Assembly (NCBI RefSeq): GCF_022815645.1
Contig: NZ_JALGRO010000001.1
Location: forward strand, 1-64,000
DNA: 64,000 nt
Direction of reading: 5' to 3'
Source: Curtobacterium sp. VKM Ac-2922
GTDB lineage: Bacteria > Actinomycetota > Actinomycetes > Actinomycetales > Microbacteriaceae
Positions 1-11,306 of this stretch are shown piece by piece (positions within the stretch are counted from its first letter, which is position 1; each line of letters opens with the position of its first letter). The position numbers and the translations under genes were made by a program. Below the pieces are notes generated by a model. That model was not told the origin of the DNA. It did no database searches and was given only the letters and a program-made list of their open reading frames with translations.

Positions 1-45
1 TCGCCACGATCGACGTGGGTTGGTAGCGGTGAGACCGTGCACGGC

Positions 46-87
46 GGACGGGAGGCGCGGCGCCAGCGGCCACCGCGCCACCCGTCC
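46..87 (-). terminator. Stem-loop downstream of the carboxylic acid reductase gene
   Basis: Arms at 46-60 and 73-87 pair at 14 of 15 positions around a 12-base loop. It lies 42 bases past the stop codon of the leftward reductase gene and has no T-tract. It matches other GGAGGC-type hairpins at gene ends in this window. A separate perfect 20-base palindrome at 89-108 may form part of the same structure. I see no gene in bases 1-128. Confidence 0.55.
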
Positions 88-128
88 GGCGGTGGTCCGG
101 ACCACCGCAGCGCGCTCGTCCGCTCGGG

Positions 129-3581
<3,453 letters not shown>

Positions 3582-3603
3582 GGTCGTCCTCTCCTGGTTC
3601 CTG

Positions 3604-4287
3604 TCAGCGCGCTCCTGCGCACCGGCTTCCGTGCTCGGCGAGCGCGATGCCTGCCAGAGCCCTCCCCCGATCCAGCACCCACCTGCCGGTCCCCGTGAAC
3701 ACCGGCCCGCGCCGCGCACGAACGGTGAACGACCCGTCGGGCCGGAGCGCGACGTCGGCACCGTCGATGCCGAACCAGCCGCCGTGCGCCGCCGTCCGTG
3801 CCTTCGCAACCGCTTCGGCGGCTGCGAACAGGACGCTGTCCGGACTCTCAACCCCGGAACGCCAGAGCGCTTCGAGACCGGCGGCGACGGTTGCGTCCCG
3901 CAGGTCCGCCACCCGCGCGAGCACCCCTTCGGGCAAGGGGTGGGCGGGCGTCGCGTCGATACCGATCCCGGCGTGGTCCTGACGTCGTCCCACGGCGCAG
4001 GCGCGCAGTCCGGCGCAGTGCGTGATCGTGCCGACGACCCCTGCGGGCCAGACCGGCGCTCCGCTCCGTGCGACCGGGATCGATCCCGGTCCCAGGCCCA
4101 TGACGGCAAGGGCCCGCCGTCCGAGCACGCGTCCGGTCACGAACTCGGCACGTCGCTCCGGCAGCGCGGTCGCGACCGCGTCACGCTCGTCGACGGCAAG
4201 GGTGCCCTCCAGGTCGACCTCGGCGGTCGTGACGACCACCGAAGCCGGCATGATGGCCGCCCACGGAGATCGCCCTTGAAGTTGCAT
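3604..4287 (-). CDS. 4'-phosphopantetheinyl transferase, EntD/PptT type
   Basis: This 227-residue protein resembles EntD/Sfp-type transferases, which move phosphopantetheine from CoA to a carrier-domain serine. Recognisable parts are the histidine-containing motif TITHCAGLRACAVG, the GIDA motif with the first metal-binding aspartate, and the LFAAAEAVAKA helix. Two usual residues differ: the acid two positions after that aspartate is threonine (GIDAT rather than GIDAE), and the lysine of the KEA motif is alanine, while the following Glu and the distal Lys remain. It lies between the MarR gene and the reductase gene, so the reductase thiolation domain is its likely substrate. The ATG at 4287 sits in a TTGCA-N3-TGCAA inverted repeat (4282-4294) with a weak ribosome site; ATG at 4251 is an alternative start. 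Confidence 0.85.
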   Translation of the reverse strand: MQLQGRSPWAAIMPASVVVTTAEVDLEGTLAVDERDAVATALPERRAEFVTGRVLGRRALAVMGLGPGSIPVARSGAPVWPAGVVGTITHCAGLRACAVGRRQDHAGIGIDATPAHPLPEGVLARVADLRDATVAAGLEALWRSGVESPDSVLFAAAEAVAKARTAAHGGWFGIDGADVALRPDGSFTVRARRGPVFTGTGRWVLDRGRALAGIALAEHGSRCAGAR

Positions 4288-4331
4288 CCTGCAATTAGAT
4301 GCCTGCTCCCTCGACGTTCCCCGGGTTCCGG

Positions 4332-4817
4332 TCAGTCGAGCGGTCGCGGCGCGCCGGGTCGTCTGTCGGTCTGGAATGGCGCGACGCCCGGCCCCGCGAG
4401 CTGTTCCAGCACATGGAGGAGCACCGCGGGCTCGATGCCGTCGGTGTGGGCGAGCAGGTGTTCACGGACCGCAGCAGCGTGGATCGGTCGGGCCGCGCCG
4501 ACCAGCTCGGACCCCTCGGCCGTGATCCGGACGAGGACGCCGCCGTCCACGCCGTGACGACTGAGCAACCCGCGCTCCTCCATCCGCGTCAACTGGTGCG
4601 AGAGCCGGCTGCGGTGCCAGTGCATAGATGCGCCGAGATCGTTCTGTCGGAGCTCGCCGTCGCCGAGCTCGACCAGCCGGGTCAGGATCCCGAAGTCCGG
4701 GTCCGACAGCCCCGTGCCGGCCTTGATCTCGTCGGCGACGCGCTGCCGGACATGCTCGGACGCGGCCTTCCACGCGTGCCACAGGCGTTGCTCTCGAGCG
4801 TCCAGCGGTGCCGTCAT
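4332..4817 (-). CDS. MarR-family transcriptional regulator
   Basis: This 161-residue protein has the MarR winged-helix pattern: LVELGDGELRQNDLGASMHW forms the first helices and SRLSHQLTRMEERGLLSRH the recognition helix, followed by a wing containing VRITAEGSELV. It is first in a leftward operon with the transferase (44 bases on) and the reductase, and is divergent from a short-chain dehydrogenase. Two near-identical palindromes lie in and next to the shared intergenic region, one over its own promoter, so autoregulation and co-control of the dehydrogenase are likely. MarR proteins commonly respond to phenolic or aromatic acids, which would suit a reductase substrate, but the ligand here is inference. 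Confidence 0.9.
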   Translation of the reverse strand: MTAPLDAREQRLWHAWKAASEHVRQRVADEIKAGTGLSDPDFGILTRLVELGDGELRQNDLGASMHWHRSRLSHQLTRMEERGLLSRHGVDGGVLVRITAEGSELVGAARPIHAAAVREHLLAHTDGIEPAVLLHVLEQLAGPGVAPFQTDRRPGAPRPLD

Positions 4818-4823
4818 GCGATG

Positions 4824-4852
4824 AGCCTACCGACCAGGTGTTGACATGACAA
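4824..4852 (-). promoter_or_regulatory. Promoter of the MarR-transferase-reductase operon
   Basis: A -35 box TTGTCA (4847-4852) and a -10 box TAGGCT (4824-4829) are separated by 17 bases. The ATG follows the -10 box after exactly 6 bases, so the message is probably leaderless. The -35 box lies inside operator 1. Confidence 0.65.
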
Positions 4853-4855
4853 CAC
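4838..4855. promoter_or_regulatory. Operator 1, probable MarR site
   Basis: The 18-base sequence GTGTTGACATGACAACAC is palindromic except for one central base pair (GTGTTG-N-CATG-N-CAACAC). It covers the -35 boxes of both divergent promoters. A second copy lies 30 bases away, about three helical turns. Confidence 0.7.
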
Positions 4856-4869
4856 AGTCGGCGCACGCT
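4841..4869 (+). promoter_or_regulatory. Candidate promoter of the short-chain dehydrogenase
   Basis: TTGACA (4841-4846) is followed after 17 bases by CACGCT (4864-4869), then 6 bases, then the ATG at 4876. The -10 box is weak but keeps the conserved A2 and T6, and the geometry matches the leaderless promoters elsewhere in the window. Confidence 0.5.
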
Positions 4870-4885
4870 GTTGCCATGACAACAC
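4868..4885. promoter_or_regulatory. Operator 2, probable MarR site
   Basis: TGTTGCCATGACAACA (4869-4884) repeats the operator 1 motif and overlaps the start codon and inferred transcription start of the dehydrogenase gene. This would let the regulator block initiation directly. Confidence 0.65.
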
Positions 4886-5613
4886 CAGCAACGACCACAC
4901 CACCGGTCGCACTCGTGACCGGCGGCAACAAGGGCATCGGCCTCGCGATCGCGCGAGGTCTCGCCCGGCAGGGCTTCACGGTCCTGCTCGGTGCACGGAG
5001 CATCGAGCTCGACCGACGAGCCGCGTCCACGCTCGACGGCGACGTCCGCCCCGTCGTCCTCGACGTCACCCGGCAGGACGACGTCGACGCCGTCGCAGCA
5101 TCCACAGGGCGCGAGTTCGGTCACCTGGACGTGCTGGTGAACAACGCCGGCGTCAACACGCTGACGTTCCACCCGATGGACCACCTGCCGAAGCCGACCG
5201 AGGAGACGGTCGACGACATCAGGAACGTGTACGAGGTCAACGTGTTCGCCGTCGTGCGGACGATGAACGCGTTCCTGCCGCTCCTGGAACGCTCGGACGC
5301 ACCCCGCGTGGTGAACGTGACCAGCAGACGCGGTTCCATCGGTGACCCGGGGGCCTGGGTCGGGCAGCCCTCGATGGCGTACTCCAGCTCGAAGACGGCA
5401 CTGAACGCGCTGACGGTGCACTACGCCCGCGAGTTCGCGCACACGGCGATGAAGATCAACGGCACAGCACCCGGACACGTCGCCACGGACTTCAACGACT
5501 TCCGCGGCACGAGGACACCCGACGACGGCGCCGCCGTAGCGGTCCGGTTGGCAACGCTGCCCACCGACGGGCCGACCGGTGCGGTCTTCGAGGACGACGA
5601 GCAACTCGCCTGA
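4876..5613 (+). CDS. Short-chain dehydrogenase/reductase, carbonyl reductase type
   Basis: This 245-residue protein has the classical SDR features: the NAD(P)-binding motif VTGGNKGIGLA near the N terminus, the NNAG motif, a serine in VNVTSRRGS and the catalytic YSSSK. An Arg after the Rossmann motif (GARSIE) favours NADPH. It is divergent from the MarR-transferase-reductase operon and shares its operators, so it may reduce the aldehyde made by the reductase to an alcohol; that is inference. An upstream in-frame ATG at 4846 lies inside operator 1. I prefer 4876 because the TTGACA-N17-CACGCT promoter places it 6 bases after the -10 box. Both ATGs begin with the same ATGACAACA because both lie within operator copies. 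Confidence 0.88.
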   Translation: MTTPATTTPPVALVTGGNKGIGLAIARGLARQGFTVLLGARSIELDRRAASTLDGDVRPVVLDVTRQDDVDAVAASTGREFGHLDVLVNNAGVNTLTFHPMDHLPKPTEETVDDIRNVYEVNVFAVVRTMNAFLPLLERSDAPRVVNVTSRRGSIGDPGAWVGQPSMAYSSSKTALNALTVHYAREFAHTAMKINGTAPGHVATDFNDFRGTRTPDDGAAVAVRLATLPTDGPTGAVFEDDEQLA

Positions 5614-5648
5614 CGGGCGCCCGTGACGCTCTGCGCGTCTCGGGCGTG

Positions 5649-5694
5649 ACGGACGGGAGGCCCGGTGCCAGCTGGCACCGGGCCTCCCGTCCGT
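5649..5694. terminator. Perfect 46-base palindrome, bidirectional terminator
   Basis: The left 23 bases are exactly the reverse complement of the right 23. It lies between the convergent dehydrogenase and TetR genes and contains the GGGAGGCCCGG core seen at other gene ends. No T-tract flanks it, so the terminator role is inferred from position and stem strength. Confidence 0.75.
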
Positions 5695-5735
5695 CGGTGG
5701 TCGCGACCCGCGACGGTCGCTCCGGGATCTCGGTG

Positions 5736-6305
5736 TCAGGCTCCGGTCAGCCGCACCGTGGCGTCGCGCGCCGCGGCGAGCACGTCATCGTCCGACGCTC
5801 CAGTTCCCTGCGCGGCGAAGAGCGCGGCACTCACGGTGTCGAACGCCATCTGCGCACGGAGCCGCTCCGCACGCGAGGTGGTCTGCGGGAGCACGCGGTC
5901 GACCACGACGTCGAACCAGGACCGGCGGTCGGTCCCCTCGGCGGCCAGTTTCTGCATGATCGGGCGGTTGGCATGGGCGAACCGCATCCCCTGCACACGG
6001 TCGCGGCCGGTGGACTCGACCCACCGCAGCGCAGCCCGTCGCACCAGATCGGCGCCGGGTTCCTGCTCGTCGACCCACGCGATCAGGTCGTCGATCTCGT
6101 CACGCCGACCGTCCAGCAGCGCACGGACGATCGCCTCCTTGTTGGCGAAGTGGTAGTACAACGACGACTTCGTGATGCCGAGTGTCACGGCGAGGTCGCG
6201 GATCGAGGTGCCCTCGTACCCGCGCTCGGTGAACTGCTCGAGGGCCACTCGCAAGATCTCCGCTTTCGTCTCGCTGCCGCTCCTGCGTCGCGTCGTCTCG
6301 TCCAT
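5736..6305 (-). CDS. TetR-family transcriptional regulator
   Basis: This 189-residue protein has a TetR N-terminal helix-turn-helix: KAEILRVALEQFTERGYEGT leads into IRDLAVTLGITKSSLYYHFANKE. The C-terminal half is an unassigned ligand-binding domain. It is divergent from a flavin monooxygenase gene, and the intergenic region holds two palindromes with the same core, a typical TetR arrangement. The ATG at 6305 is chosen over an open upstream extension because the HTH domain would otherwise be displaced and because a TACGAT box sits 6 bases before it. The inducer is unknown; a lipophilic substrate of the monooxygenase is a reasonable guess. Confidence 0.9.
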   Translation of the reverse strand: MDETTRRRSGSETKAEILRVALEQFTERGYEGTSIRDLAVTLGITKSSLYYHFANKEAIVRALLDGRRDEIDDLIAWVDEQEPGADLVRRAALRWVESTGRDRVQGMRFAHANRPIMQKLAAEGTDRRSWFDVVVDRVLPQTTSRAERLRAQMAFDTVSAALFAAQGTGASDDDVLAAARDATVRLTGA

Positions 6306-6311
6306 GCCTCC

Positions 6312-6317
6312 ATCGTA
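6312..6317 (-). promoter_or_regulatory. -10 box of the TetR gene
   Basis: TACGAT on the minus strand ends 6 bases before the ATG at 6305, suggesting a leaderless transcript. No convincing -35 box is visible, though TGACCG lies 17 bases upstream. Confidence 0.5.
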
Positions 6318-6318
6318 C

Positions 6319-6347
6319 TTGCAGAACGATCGTTCGGTCAGTAGTGT
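6319..6347 (+). promoter_or_regulatory. Candidate promoter of the flavin monooxygenase
   Basis: TTGCAG (6319-6324) and TAGTGT (6342-6347) are 17 bases apart. Operator 1 of the TetR pair lies between the boxes and operator 2 just downstream of the expected start of transcription. Confidence 0.5.
6324..6335. promoter_or_regulatory. TetR operator 1
   Basis: GAACGATCGTTC is a perfect 12-base palindrome followed by GGTCAG, which also follows operator 2. The centres of the two operators are 35 bases apart. Confidence 0.75.
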
Positions 6348-6356
6348 CCACAACTG

Positions 6357-6372
6357 CCGAACGATCGTTCGG
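6357..6372. promoter_or_regulatory. TetR operator 2
   Basis: CCGAACGATCGTTCGG is a perfect 16-base palindrome containing the operator 1 core. It lies 20 bases before the monooxygenase start codon. Confidence 0.8.
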
Positions 6373-6391
6373 TCAGTGAACGGAGTCGACC

Positions 6392-7663
6392 ATGACACAC
6401 CCCAGATCCAGCCCGACCATCGCCGTCGTCGGGGCCGGCCCCGGTGGACTGCTCGCCGCCCGAGTCCTCCAGCTCGGCGGCCTGTCCGTCACCGTGTACG
6501 ACGCTGACGCCTCGCTCGATGCCCGCGACCAGGGCGGGACGCTCGACCTGCATGCCGACAGCGGTCAGATCGCGATCGAGGATGCACGGCTGACACGGGA
6601 GTTCACGGCGATGGCTCGACCCGAGGGACAGGCCCACCGCCTGCTCGACCCCGACGGCACGGTCCTGGTCGAGCAGGTCCCGGAGGCGGACCAGACGGCC
6701 GCGCCGGAGATCGATCGTGCACAGCTCCGCCGGATGCTCGCCGATTCCCTGACCCCTGGCACGATCCGCTGGGGAACCCGGGTCACCGCTGTCTCCACCG
6801 GCAGGACGGCCGGGGTCGGCGACGCCGGCGTGGTCACGCTCGAGGACGGGACGACCGAGACCGCCGACCTGGTCGTCGGAGCGGACGGTGCATGGTCGCG
6901 GGTCCGTGCCGCGCTCACCGATGCGGTGCCGACCTACACGGGCGTCACCTTCGTCGACGCGCTGTTCACCCACGCCTCTGAACGGCACCCCGAGATCGCC
7001 GCACTCGTCGGCGACGGCCACATGTGGGCGAACGGCGACGGGCGGACCCTCGTGCTCCAGCGCAACAGCGGCGACGTCATCCGCGGGTACATCTCCATGC
7101 GTACCGAGCTCGACTGGCTCGCATCCGCCGAGCTCGGCACGGCCGACGGGCGCGGTGGCGTCGTCGACGCGAACGGCACCCAGACGACGGACACCGACCG
7201 CGTTCGCCGCGTCCTGCGCCAACGCTTCGCGGGCTTCGCGCCAGCGCTGCTCCGCATCATCGACGACAGCGAGGGGACGCTGCCGAACCGACCGATCTTC
7301 GCGCTCCCGACACCGACCGTCTGGGGACACCGCGCCGGGATCACGCTCCTGGGTGACGCGGCGCACGTCATGTCACCCTTCGGCGGGAACGGGGTCAACC
7401 TCGCACTGCTCGACGGTGCCGAACTCGCCCGAGCCGTCGTGTCGGCGGTCGACACAGGTGCACCCCTCGACGACGTGATCCGCGCGTACGAGACGCGGAT
7501 CACCGAGCGGGGCGCTCGCATCGGACGGGCCGCCAACGACGCGATCGTCGAGCACTACGCGGTGGGTGGCCCCGACCCCGACGGGATCCCGGGCTTCGAC
7601 GATCAGGCCCAGCGCTGGCAGGACGGCGCCGACGCGTACCGCGCACACGAGCGCCAGCGGTGA
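6392..7663 (+). CDS. FAD-dependent monooxygenase, TetX/PHBH-like
   Basis: This 423-residue group A flavin monooxygenase has the FAD-binding VVGAGPGGLLAA at the N terminus, a DLVVGADGAWSRVR motif in the middle and GDAAHVMSPFGGNGVNLAL near residue 320. The last motif resembles the flavin-binding region of Tet(X)-type tetracycline-inactivating enzymes, but the family also includes many aromatic hydroxylases, so resistance cannot be inferred from sequence alone. The start has CGGAG 7 bases upstream. It is divergent from, and probably repressed by, the neighbouring TetR regulator through two operators. Confidence 0.85.
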   Translation: MTHPRSSPTIAVVGAGPGGLLAARVLQLGGLSVTVYDADASLDARDQGGTLDLHADSGQIAIEDARLTREFTAMARPEGQAHRLLDPDGTVLVEQVPEADQTAAPEIDRAQLRRMLADSLTPGTIRWGTRVTAVSTGRTAGVGDAGVVTLEDGTTETADLVVGADGAWSRVRAALTDAVPTYTGVTFVDALFTHASERHPEIAALVGDGHMWANGDGRTLVLQRNSGDVIRGYISMRTELDWLASAELGTADGRGGVVDANGTQTTDTDRVRRVLRQRFAGFAPALLRIIDDSEGTLPNRPIFALPTPTVWGHRAGITLLGDAAHVMSPFGGNGVNLALLDGAELARAVVSAVDTGAPLDDVIRAYETRITERGARIGRAANDAIVEHYAVGGPDPDGIPGFDDQAQRWQDGADAYRAHERQR

Positions 7664-7708
7664 CCGCCGACGCACACCATGCCTGGTGTCCGTCCGTGGT
7701 CCGGACCG

Positions 7709-9607
7709 TCAGATCCCGGTCAGCGCTGCCTCGTCGGCCGCGGCCTTCTGCACCGCGAACTGGGTGCGGTGCAGCTCCTCGTACCGCCCGCCCGCGGCGA
7801 GCAGTTCCTCGTGCGTCCCGCGTTCGACGATCGAGCCGTCCTCGACGACCAGGATCAGGTCGGCGCTGCGGATGGTCGACAGGCGGTGGGCGATGACCAT
7901 CGCGGTCCGGCCCTCGAGCGCCTCGCTGAGTGCCGCTTGCACCGCCGCCTCGGACGTCGAGTCCAGCGCGGCGGTCGCCTCGTCGAGGATGACCACGCGC
8001 GGCTGCGCGAGCAGCAGCCGGGCGATCGTCATCCGCTGGCGCTCCCCGCCGGACAGCCGGTAGCCGCGCTCCCCCACCATCGTGTCGAGCTGGTCCGGCA
8101 GCGAGCGGATGAGCGGCTCGAGCCGGGCACGACGCACGGCGTCCCAGACCTCGTCGATCGACGCCTCGGGCCGGGCCAGGCGCAGGTTCGACAGGATCGT
8201 CTCGTGGAACAGGTGGCCGTCCTGCGTCACCATGCCCAGCGTGTGCCGCATCGAGGCGAAGGTGACGTCGCGGACGTCCGTGCCGCCCAGACGCACGGCA
8301 CCGCTGTCGACGTCGTACAGGCGCGACAGCAGTTGGGCGACGGTGGACTTGCCCGCGCCGGACGTCCCGACCAGGGCGACGGTCTGCCCGGGCTCGATCC
8401 GGAACGACACCCCGTGCAGCACCTCGTCGCCGCCGCGGGTGTCGAGAGTGGAGACCTCCTCGAGCGACGCCAGGGACACCTTGTCCGCTGACGGGTAGGC
8501 GAAGCGGACGTCGTCGAACTCGACCGCGACCGGGCCGTCGGGCACGGTGCCCGCATCGGGCTTCTCCTGGATGAGCGGCTCGAGGTCCAGGACCTCGAAG
8601 ACCCGCTCGAAGCTCACGACGGCACTCATGATCTCGACCCGGGCGTTCGCCAGGCTGGTCAGCGGCGCGTACAGACGGGTGAGCAACAGCGCCAGGGTGA
8701 CCACGTCGCCGGTGTTCAGCCCGCCACCGAGCGCGAGCGACCCGCCGACCCCGTAGACCAGCGCGAGTGCGAGCGCGGAGACCAGGGTGAGCGCGGTGAC
8801 GAAGACGAACTGCAGCAGTGCGCTCCGGACCCCGATGTCCCGGACGCGGGCGGCGCGGACACGGAACTCCTCGGCCTCCTCGTCGGGACGGCCGAACAGC
8901 TTGACCAGGGTGGCGCCGGGTGCCGAGAACCGCTCGGTCATCTGCGTGCTCATCGCCGAGTTGTGGTCGGCGGCCTCACGGCGCAGTGCAGCGAGACGGC
9001 TGCCCATCCGGCGTGCGGGGATCAGGAAGACGGGGAGCATGACCACCGCGAGCACCGTCACGAGCCACGAGGTGCTGAGCATGACGACCAGGGTGAGGAC
9101 CAACGCCACGATGTTCGTGACCACGCCGGACAGCGTGCCGCTGAAGGCCTGCTGCGCGCCGATCACGTCGTTGTTGAGCCGGCTGACGAGCGCACCGGTG
9201 CGGGTGCGGGTGAAGAACGCGATCGGCATCTTCTGCACGTGGTTGAACACGGCGGTGCGCAGGTCGAGGATGACGCCCTCACCGATCCGTGCCGAGTACC
9301 AGCGGGTCACCAGTGACGTGGCGGCGTCGGCGACGGCGACCAAGGCGATGACGACCGCCAGCCAGACGATCGTGCCGACCGCGCCCCGGGCCGCGATGAC
9401 GTCGACCACCTGGCCGGCGAGCACCGGCGTCGCGACCGCCAGGAACGCGCCCACGACCGACAGGACGATGAAGACCACCAGCTTGGCCCGGTAGGGCACC
9501 GCGAACGTCATGATCCGCCGAACGGACTCGCGGGAGATGCCGTGCTTGCCGTCCCGGGCGGTGGAGATCTTGTAGAGCGAGCTCCAGGCCACGCCTTCCA
9601 TGCTCAT
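7709..9607 (-). CDS. ABC exporter, fused membrane and ATPase domains
   Basis: This 632-residue half-transporter has a six-helix membrane domain in the first 300 or so residues and an ATPase domain after that. The ATPase shows Walker A GTSGAGKS near 419, signature LSGGERQR near 518, Walker B VVILDEATAALD near 541 and an H-loop in VIAHRLS. The layout is that of MsbA/LmrA-type lipid or drug exporters, which work as homo- or heterodimers; the substrate is unknown. I chose the ATG at 9607, preceded by GGAAGGAA, because the upstream extension is low-complexity Arg-rich sequence. A TATCCT box at 9696-9701 on the minus strand may be its -10 element. Confidence 0.9.
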   Translation of the reverse strand: MSMEGVAWSSLYKISTARDGKHGISRESVRRIMTFAVPYRAKLVVFIVLSVVGAFLAVATPVLAGQVVDVIAARGAVGTIVWLAVVIALVAVADAATSLVTRWYSARIGEGVILDLRTAVFNHVQKMPIAFFTRTRTGALVSRLNNDVIGAQQAFSGTLSGVVTNIVALVLTLVVMLSTSWLVTVLAVVMLPVFLIPARRMGSRLAALRREAADHNSAMSTQMTERFSAPGATLVKLFGRPDEEAEEFRVRAARVRDIGVRSALLQFVFVTALTLVSALALALVYGVGGSLALGGGLNTGDVVTLALLLTRLYAPLTSLANARVEIMSAVVSFERVFEVLDLEPLIQEKPDAGTVPDGPVAVEFDDVRFAYPSADKVSLASLEEVSTLDTRGGDEVLHGVSFRIEPGQTVALVGTSGAGKSTVAQLLSRLYDVDSGAVRLGGTDVRDVTFASMRHTLGMVTQDGHLFHETILSNLRLARPEASIDEVWDAVRRARLEPLIRSLPDQLDTMVGERGYRLSGGERQRMTIARLLLAQPRVVILDEATAALDSTSEAAVQAALSEALEGRTAMVIAHRLSTIRSADLILVVEDGSIVERGTHEELLAAGGRYEELHRTQFAVQKAAADEAALTGI

Positions 9608-9795
9608 TGCGGTTCCTTCCGTGGGCACCAGGTCGCACTCAGGCGGTGTGGTGCCCGGGCTCGGGCTCCGTCGCGGTGACGGCGAGCCGGGAGCAAGGAT
9701 ACGGCGCCGTCGGCGCCGCCGACGGGCCGGTGTCCGCAACGGGTCGGCGGCGGCGCGGTTCCGCCGGGGGCCCGCCGCGGGTAGTCTGGCGCGCC

Positions 9796-10767
9796 ATGAC
9801 GGACGACACGGTGGTCGCGTGGCTGCTGGACTCGGACCCGGCGCTGCGCTGGCAGGTCGAGCGCGACCTGGTCGGTGCTCCCGCAGCGACGTGGCAGGCG
9901 ACCCGGGCGCGGGTCGCGACCGAGGGCTTCGGTGCAGCGCTGCTGGCCCACCAGGACCCGGACGGCCAGTGGGCCGGCGGCGCGTACTTCCCCGCCGACC
10001 CCGAACCCGAGGGGACGGCGGGCCAGCCGTACACGGCGACGACCTGGTCCCTCAACACGCTGCGCGACTGGGGGCTCGACGCCGCCGTGCTCGGGGACAC
10101 CGCGGCGCGCCTCGACGCGAACAGCCGATGGGAGTACGACGACCTGCCGTACTGGGGCGGCGAGGTGGACTGCTGCATCAACGCCTTCACCCTGGCCAAC
10201 GGCGCCTGGCTCGGCGCGGACGTGGACGGCGTCGCCGACTGGGTGCTCGAGCACCAGCTCACCGACGGCGGGTGGAACTGCGAGTGGGTCGACGGGTCGA
10301 CGGTGTCGTCGTTCCACTCCACCCTCAACGTGCTCGACGGGCTGCTGCAGCACGAGCAACTGACCGGCGGCACGCACCCCCGTGCCGCGGAACTCCGCGC
10401 GGCGCGACACCGTGGGGCCGAGTACCTGCTCGAGCGCCGACTGCTGTACCGGAAGTCCGACGGCGAGCTCGTCGGGCCGTGGGTGCGCCGCTTCGCGTAC
10501 CCGTCACGATGGGTCTTCACGGCGCTGCGCGCGACCGATCACCTGCGAGCCGCCTGGTTGCAGGACGGCACACCACCAGACCCGCGTGCCGCCGACGCGG
10601 TCGAGCTGGTCCGGGGTGCCCGGAACCCGGACGGCACCTGGCCCCAGGGCGAGCGACCACCCGGCCGGCAGTGGTTCGAGGTCGACGTGCCACCCGGCCA
10701 GCCCTCGAAGTGGCTCACGCTGACGGGAACGCGCGTGCTGCGGTCGTGGGACGAGGCAGACGCCTGA
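9796..10767 (+). CDS. Squalene-cyclase/prenyltransferase-fold protein
   Basis: This 323-residue protein contains repeats of the terpenoid-cyclase alpha/alpha-toroid type: DPDGQWAGGAYF, TDGGWNCEWVDG and NPDGTWPQGERPPG are QW-like motifs. It lacks a DXDD-type cyclase motif that I can see, so catalysis is unproven; many actinobacterial proteins of this size and fold are uncharacterised. The start at 9796 lacks a ribosome site and has TAGTCT 8 bases upstream, consistent with leaderless expression. It lies 47 bases before the AcpS-like gene and may be co-expressed with it, though no functional link is visible. Confidence 0.65.
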   Translation: MTDDTVVAWLLDSDPALRWQVERDLVGAPAATWQATRARVATEGFGAALLAHQDPDGQWAGGAYFPADPEPEGTAGQPYTATTWSLNTLRDWGLDAAVLGDTAARLDANSRWEYDDLPYWGGEVDCCINAFTLANGAWLGADVDGVADWVLEHQLTDGGWNCEWVDGSTVSSFHSTLNVLDGLLQHEQLTGGTHPRAAELRAARHRGAEYLLERRLLYRKSDGELVGPWVRRFAYPSRWVFTALRATDHLRAAWLQDGTPPDPRAADAVELVRGARNPDGTWPQGERPPGRQWFEVDVPPGQPSKWLTLTGTRVLRSWDEADA

Positions 10768-10802
10768 CCCTGCTCCGGCTGCCGCGCCGGACGGTGCCGC
10801 CG

Positions 10803-10808
10803 TACGCT
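10803..10808 (+). promoter_or_regulatory. -10 box of the AcpS-like gene
   Basis: TACGCT is followed by exactly 6 bases and the ATG at 10815, with no ribosome-binding site, so a leaderless transcript is likely. Confidence 0.5.
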
Positions 10809-10814
10809 GACGCC

Positions 10815-11192
10815 ATGACCCAGATCCGCACCGGCTGCGACCTGGCCTCGGCGGACGACGTCCGCGCGGGCATCACCGCCCACGGCGAGCGCTACCTGTC
10901 CCGCGTGTTCACGCCGCGGGAGCGTGCCGACACGGGGGACGACCCGGAGCGCCTGGCGGCGCGGTTCGCCGGCAAGGAGGCGGTGGTCAAGCTCCTGCGT
11001 CCGTCGCCGTCCGACGCGGTGCCGTTGCAGGACGTCGCGATCGTCCTCGACGCGCACGGTGCGCCCGTCGTCGAGCTCTCCGGCGCAGCCGCCGACCTGG
11101 CCGGATCGGTGGGCATCTCGTCCATCGACGTCTCGTTGTCCCACGAACGGGGGCTGGCGCTCGCGACGGCCGTTGCCCTCTCGCAACGCTGA
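10815..11192 (+). CDS. Holo-ACP synthase-like phosphopantetheinyl transferase
   Basis: This 125-residue protein has the size and motifs of AcpS-type transferases: GCDLASADDV near the N terminus (usually GxDxV), AARFAGKEAVVKLL in the middle, where the Glu binds metal, and VSLSHERGLALATAVA near the end. AcpS is a homotrimer that activates acyl carrier proteins. It lies 114 bases before an acyl carrier protein gene and heads a same-strand group ending with the amino acid:carrier protein ligase and hydrolase. It is therefore a good candidate for the enzyme that primes that carrier, although it could equally be the general AcpS for fatty acid synthesis, since no other AcpS is seen here. Confidence 0.8.
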   Translation: MTQIRTGCDLASADDVRAGITAHGERYLSRVFTPRERADTGDDPERLAARFAGKEAVVKLLRPSPSDAVPLQDVAIVLDAHGAPVVELSGAAADLAGSVGISSIDVSLSHERGLALATAVALSQR

Positions 11193-11293
11193 TCCGCCGA
11201 GGCCCCGGCGAGCCTGTGGTCCCGCTCAGGGACGCGTCCCGACAGTGCGGGTTCCCGCACCCGCACGGCGGTTTCCCGAGGCACCCCGCTCCC

Positions 11294-11299
11294 TATCGT
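11294..11299 (+). promoter_or_regulatory. -10 box of the carrier-protein cluster
   Basis: TATCGT is followed by 7 bases and the ATG of the carrier protein gene at 11307. There is no clear ribosome site, so leaderless expression is likely. Confidence 0.5.
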
Positions 11300-11306
11300 T
11301 GCTGCC

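Noticed and set aside
3582-4109. Upstream extension of the reductase reading frame
   Set aside because: The extra 176 codons overlap the transferase gene in another frame, are Arg/Pro/Ser-rich, and the ATG at 3581 has a good ribosome site.
4846-4875. Start of the short-chain dehydrogenase at 4846
   Set aside because: This ATG lies inside operator 1 and upstream of the inferred -10 box; the ATG at 4876 fits promoter spacing and family length better, though the choice is not certain.
6392-7663. Calling the flavin monooxygenase a tetracycline resistance gene
   Set aside because: The motifs are shared by many aromatic hydroxylases; sequence alone does not support a resistance phenotype.
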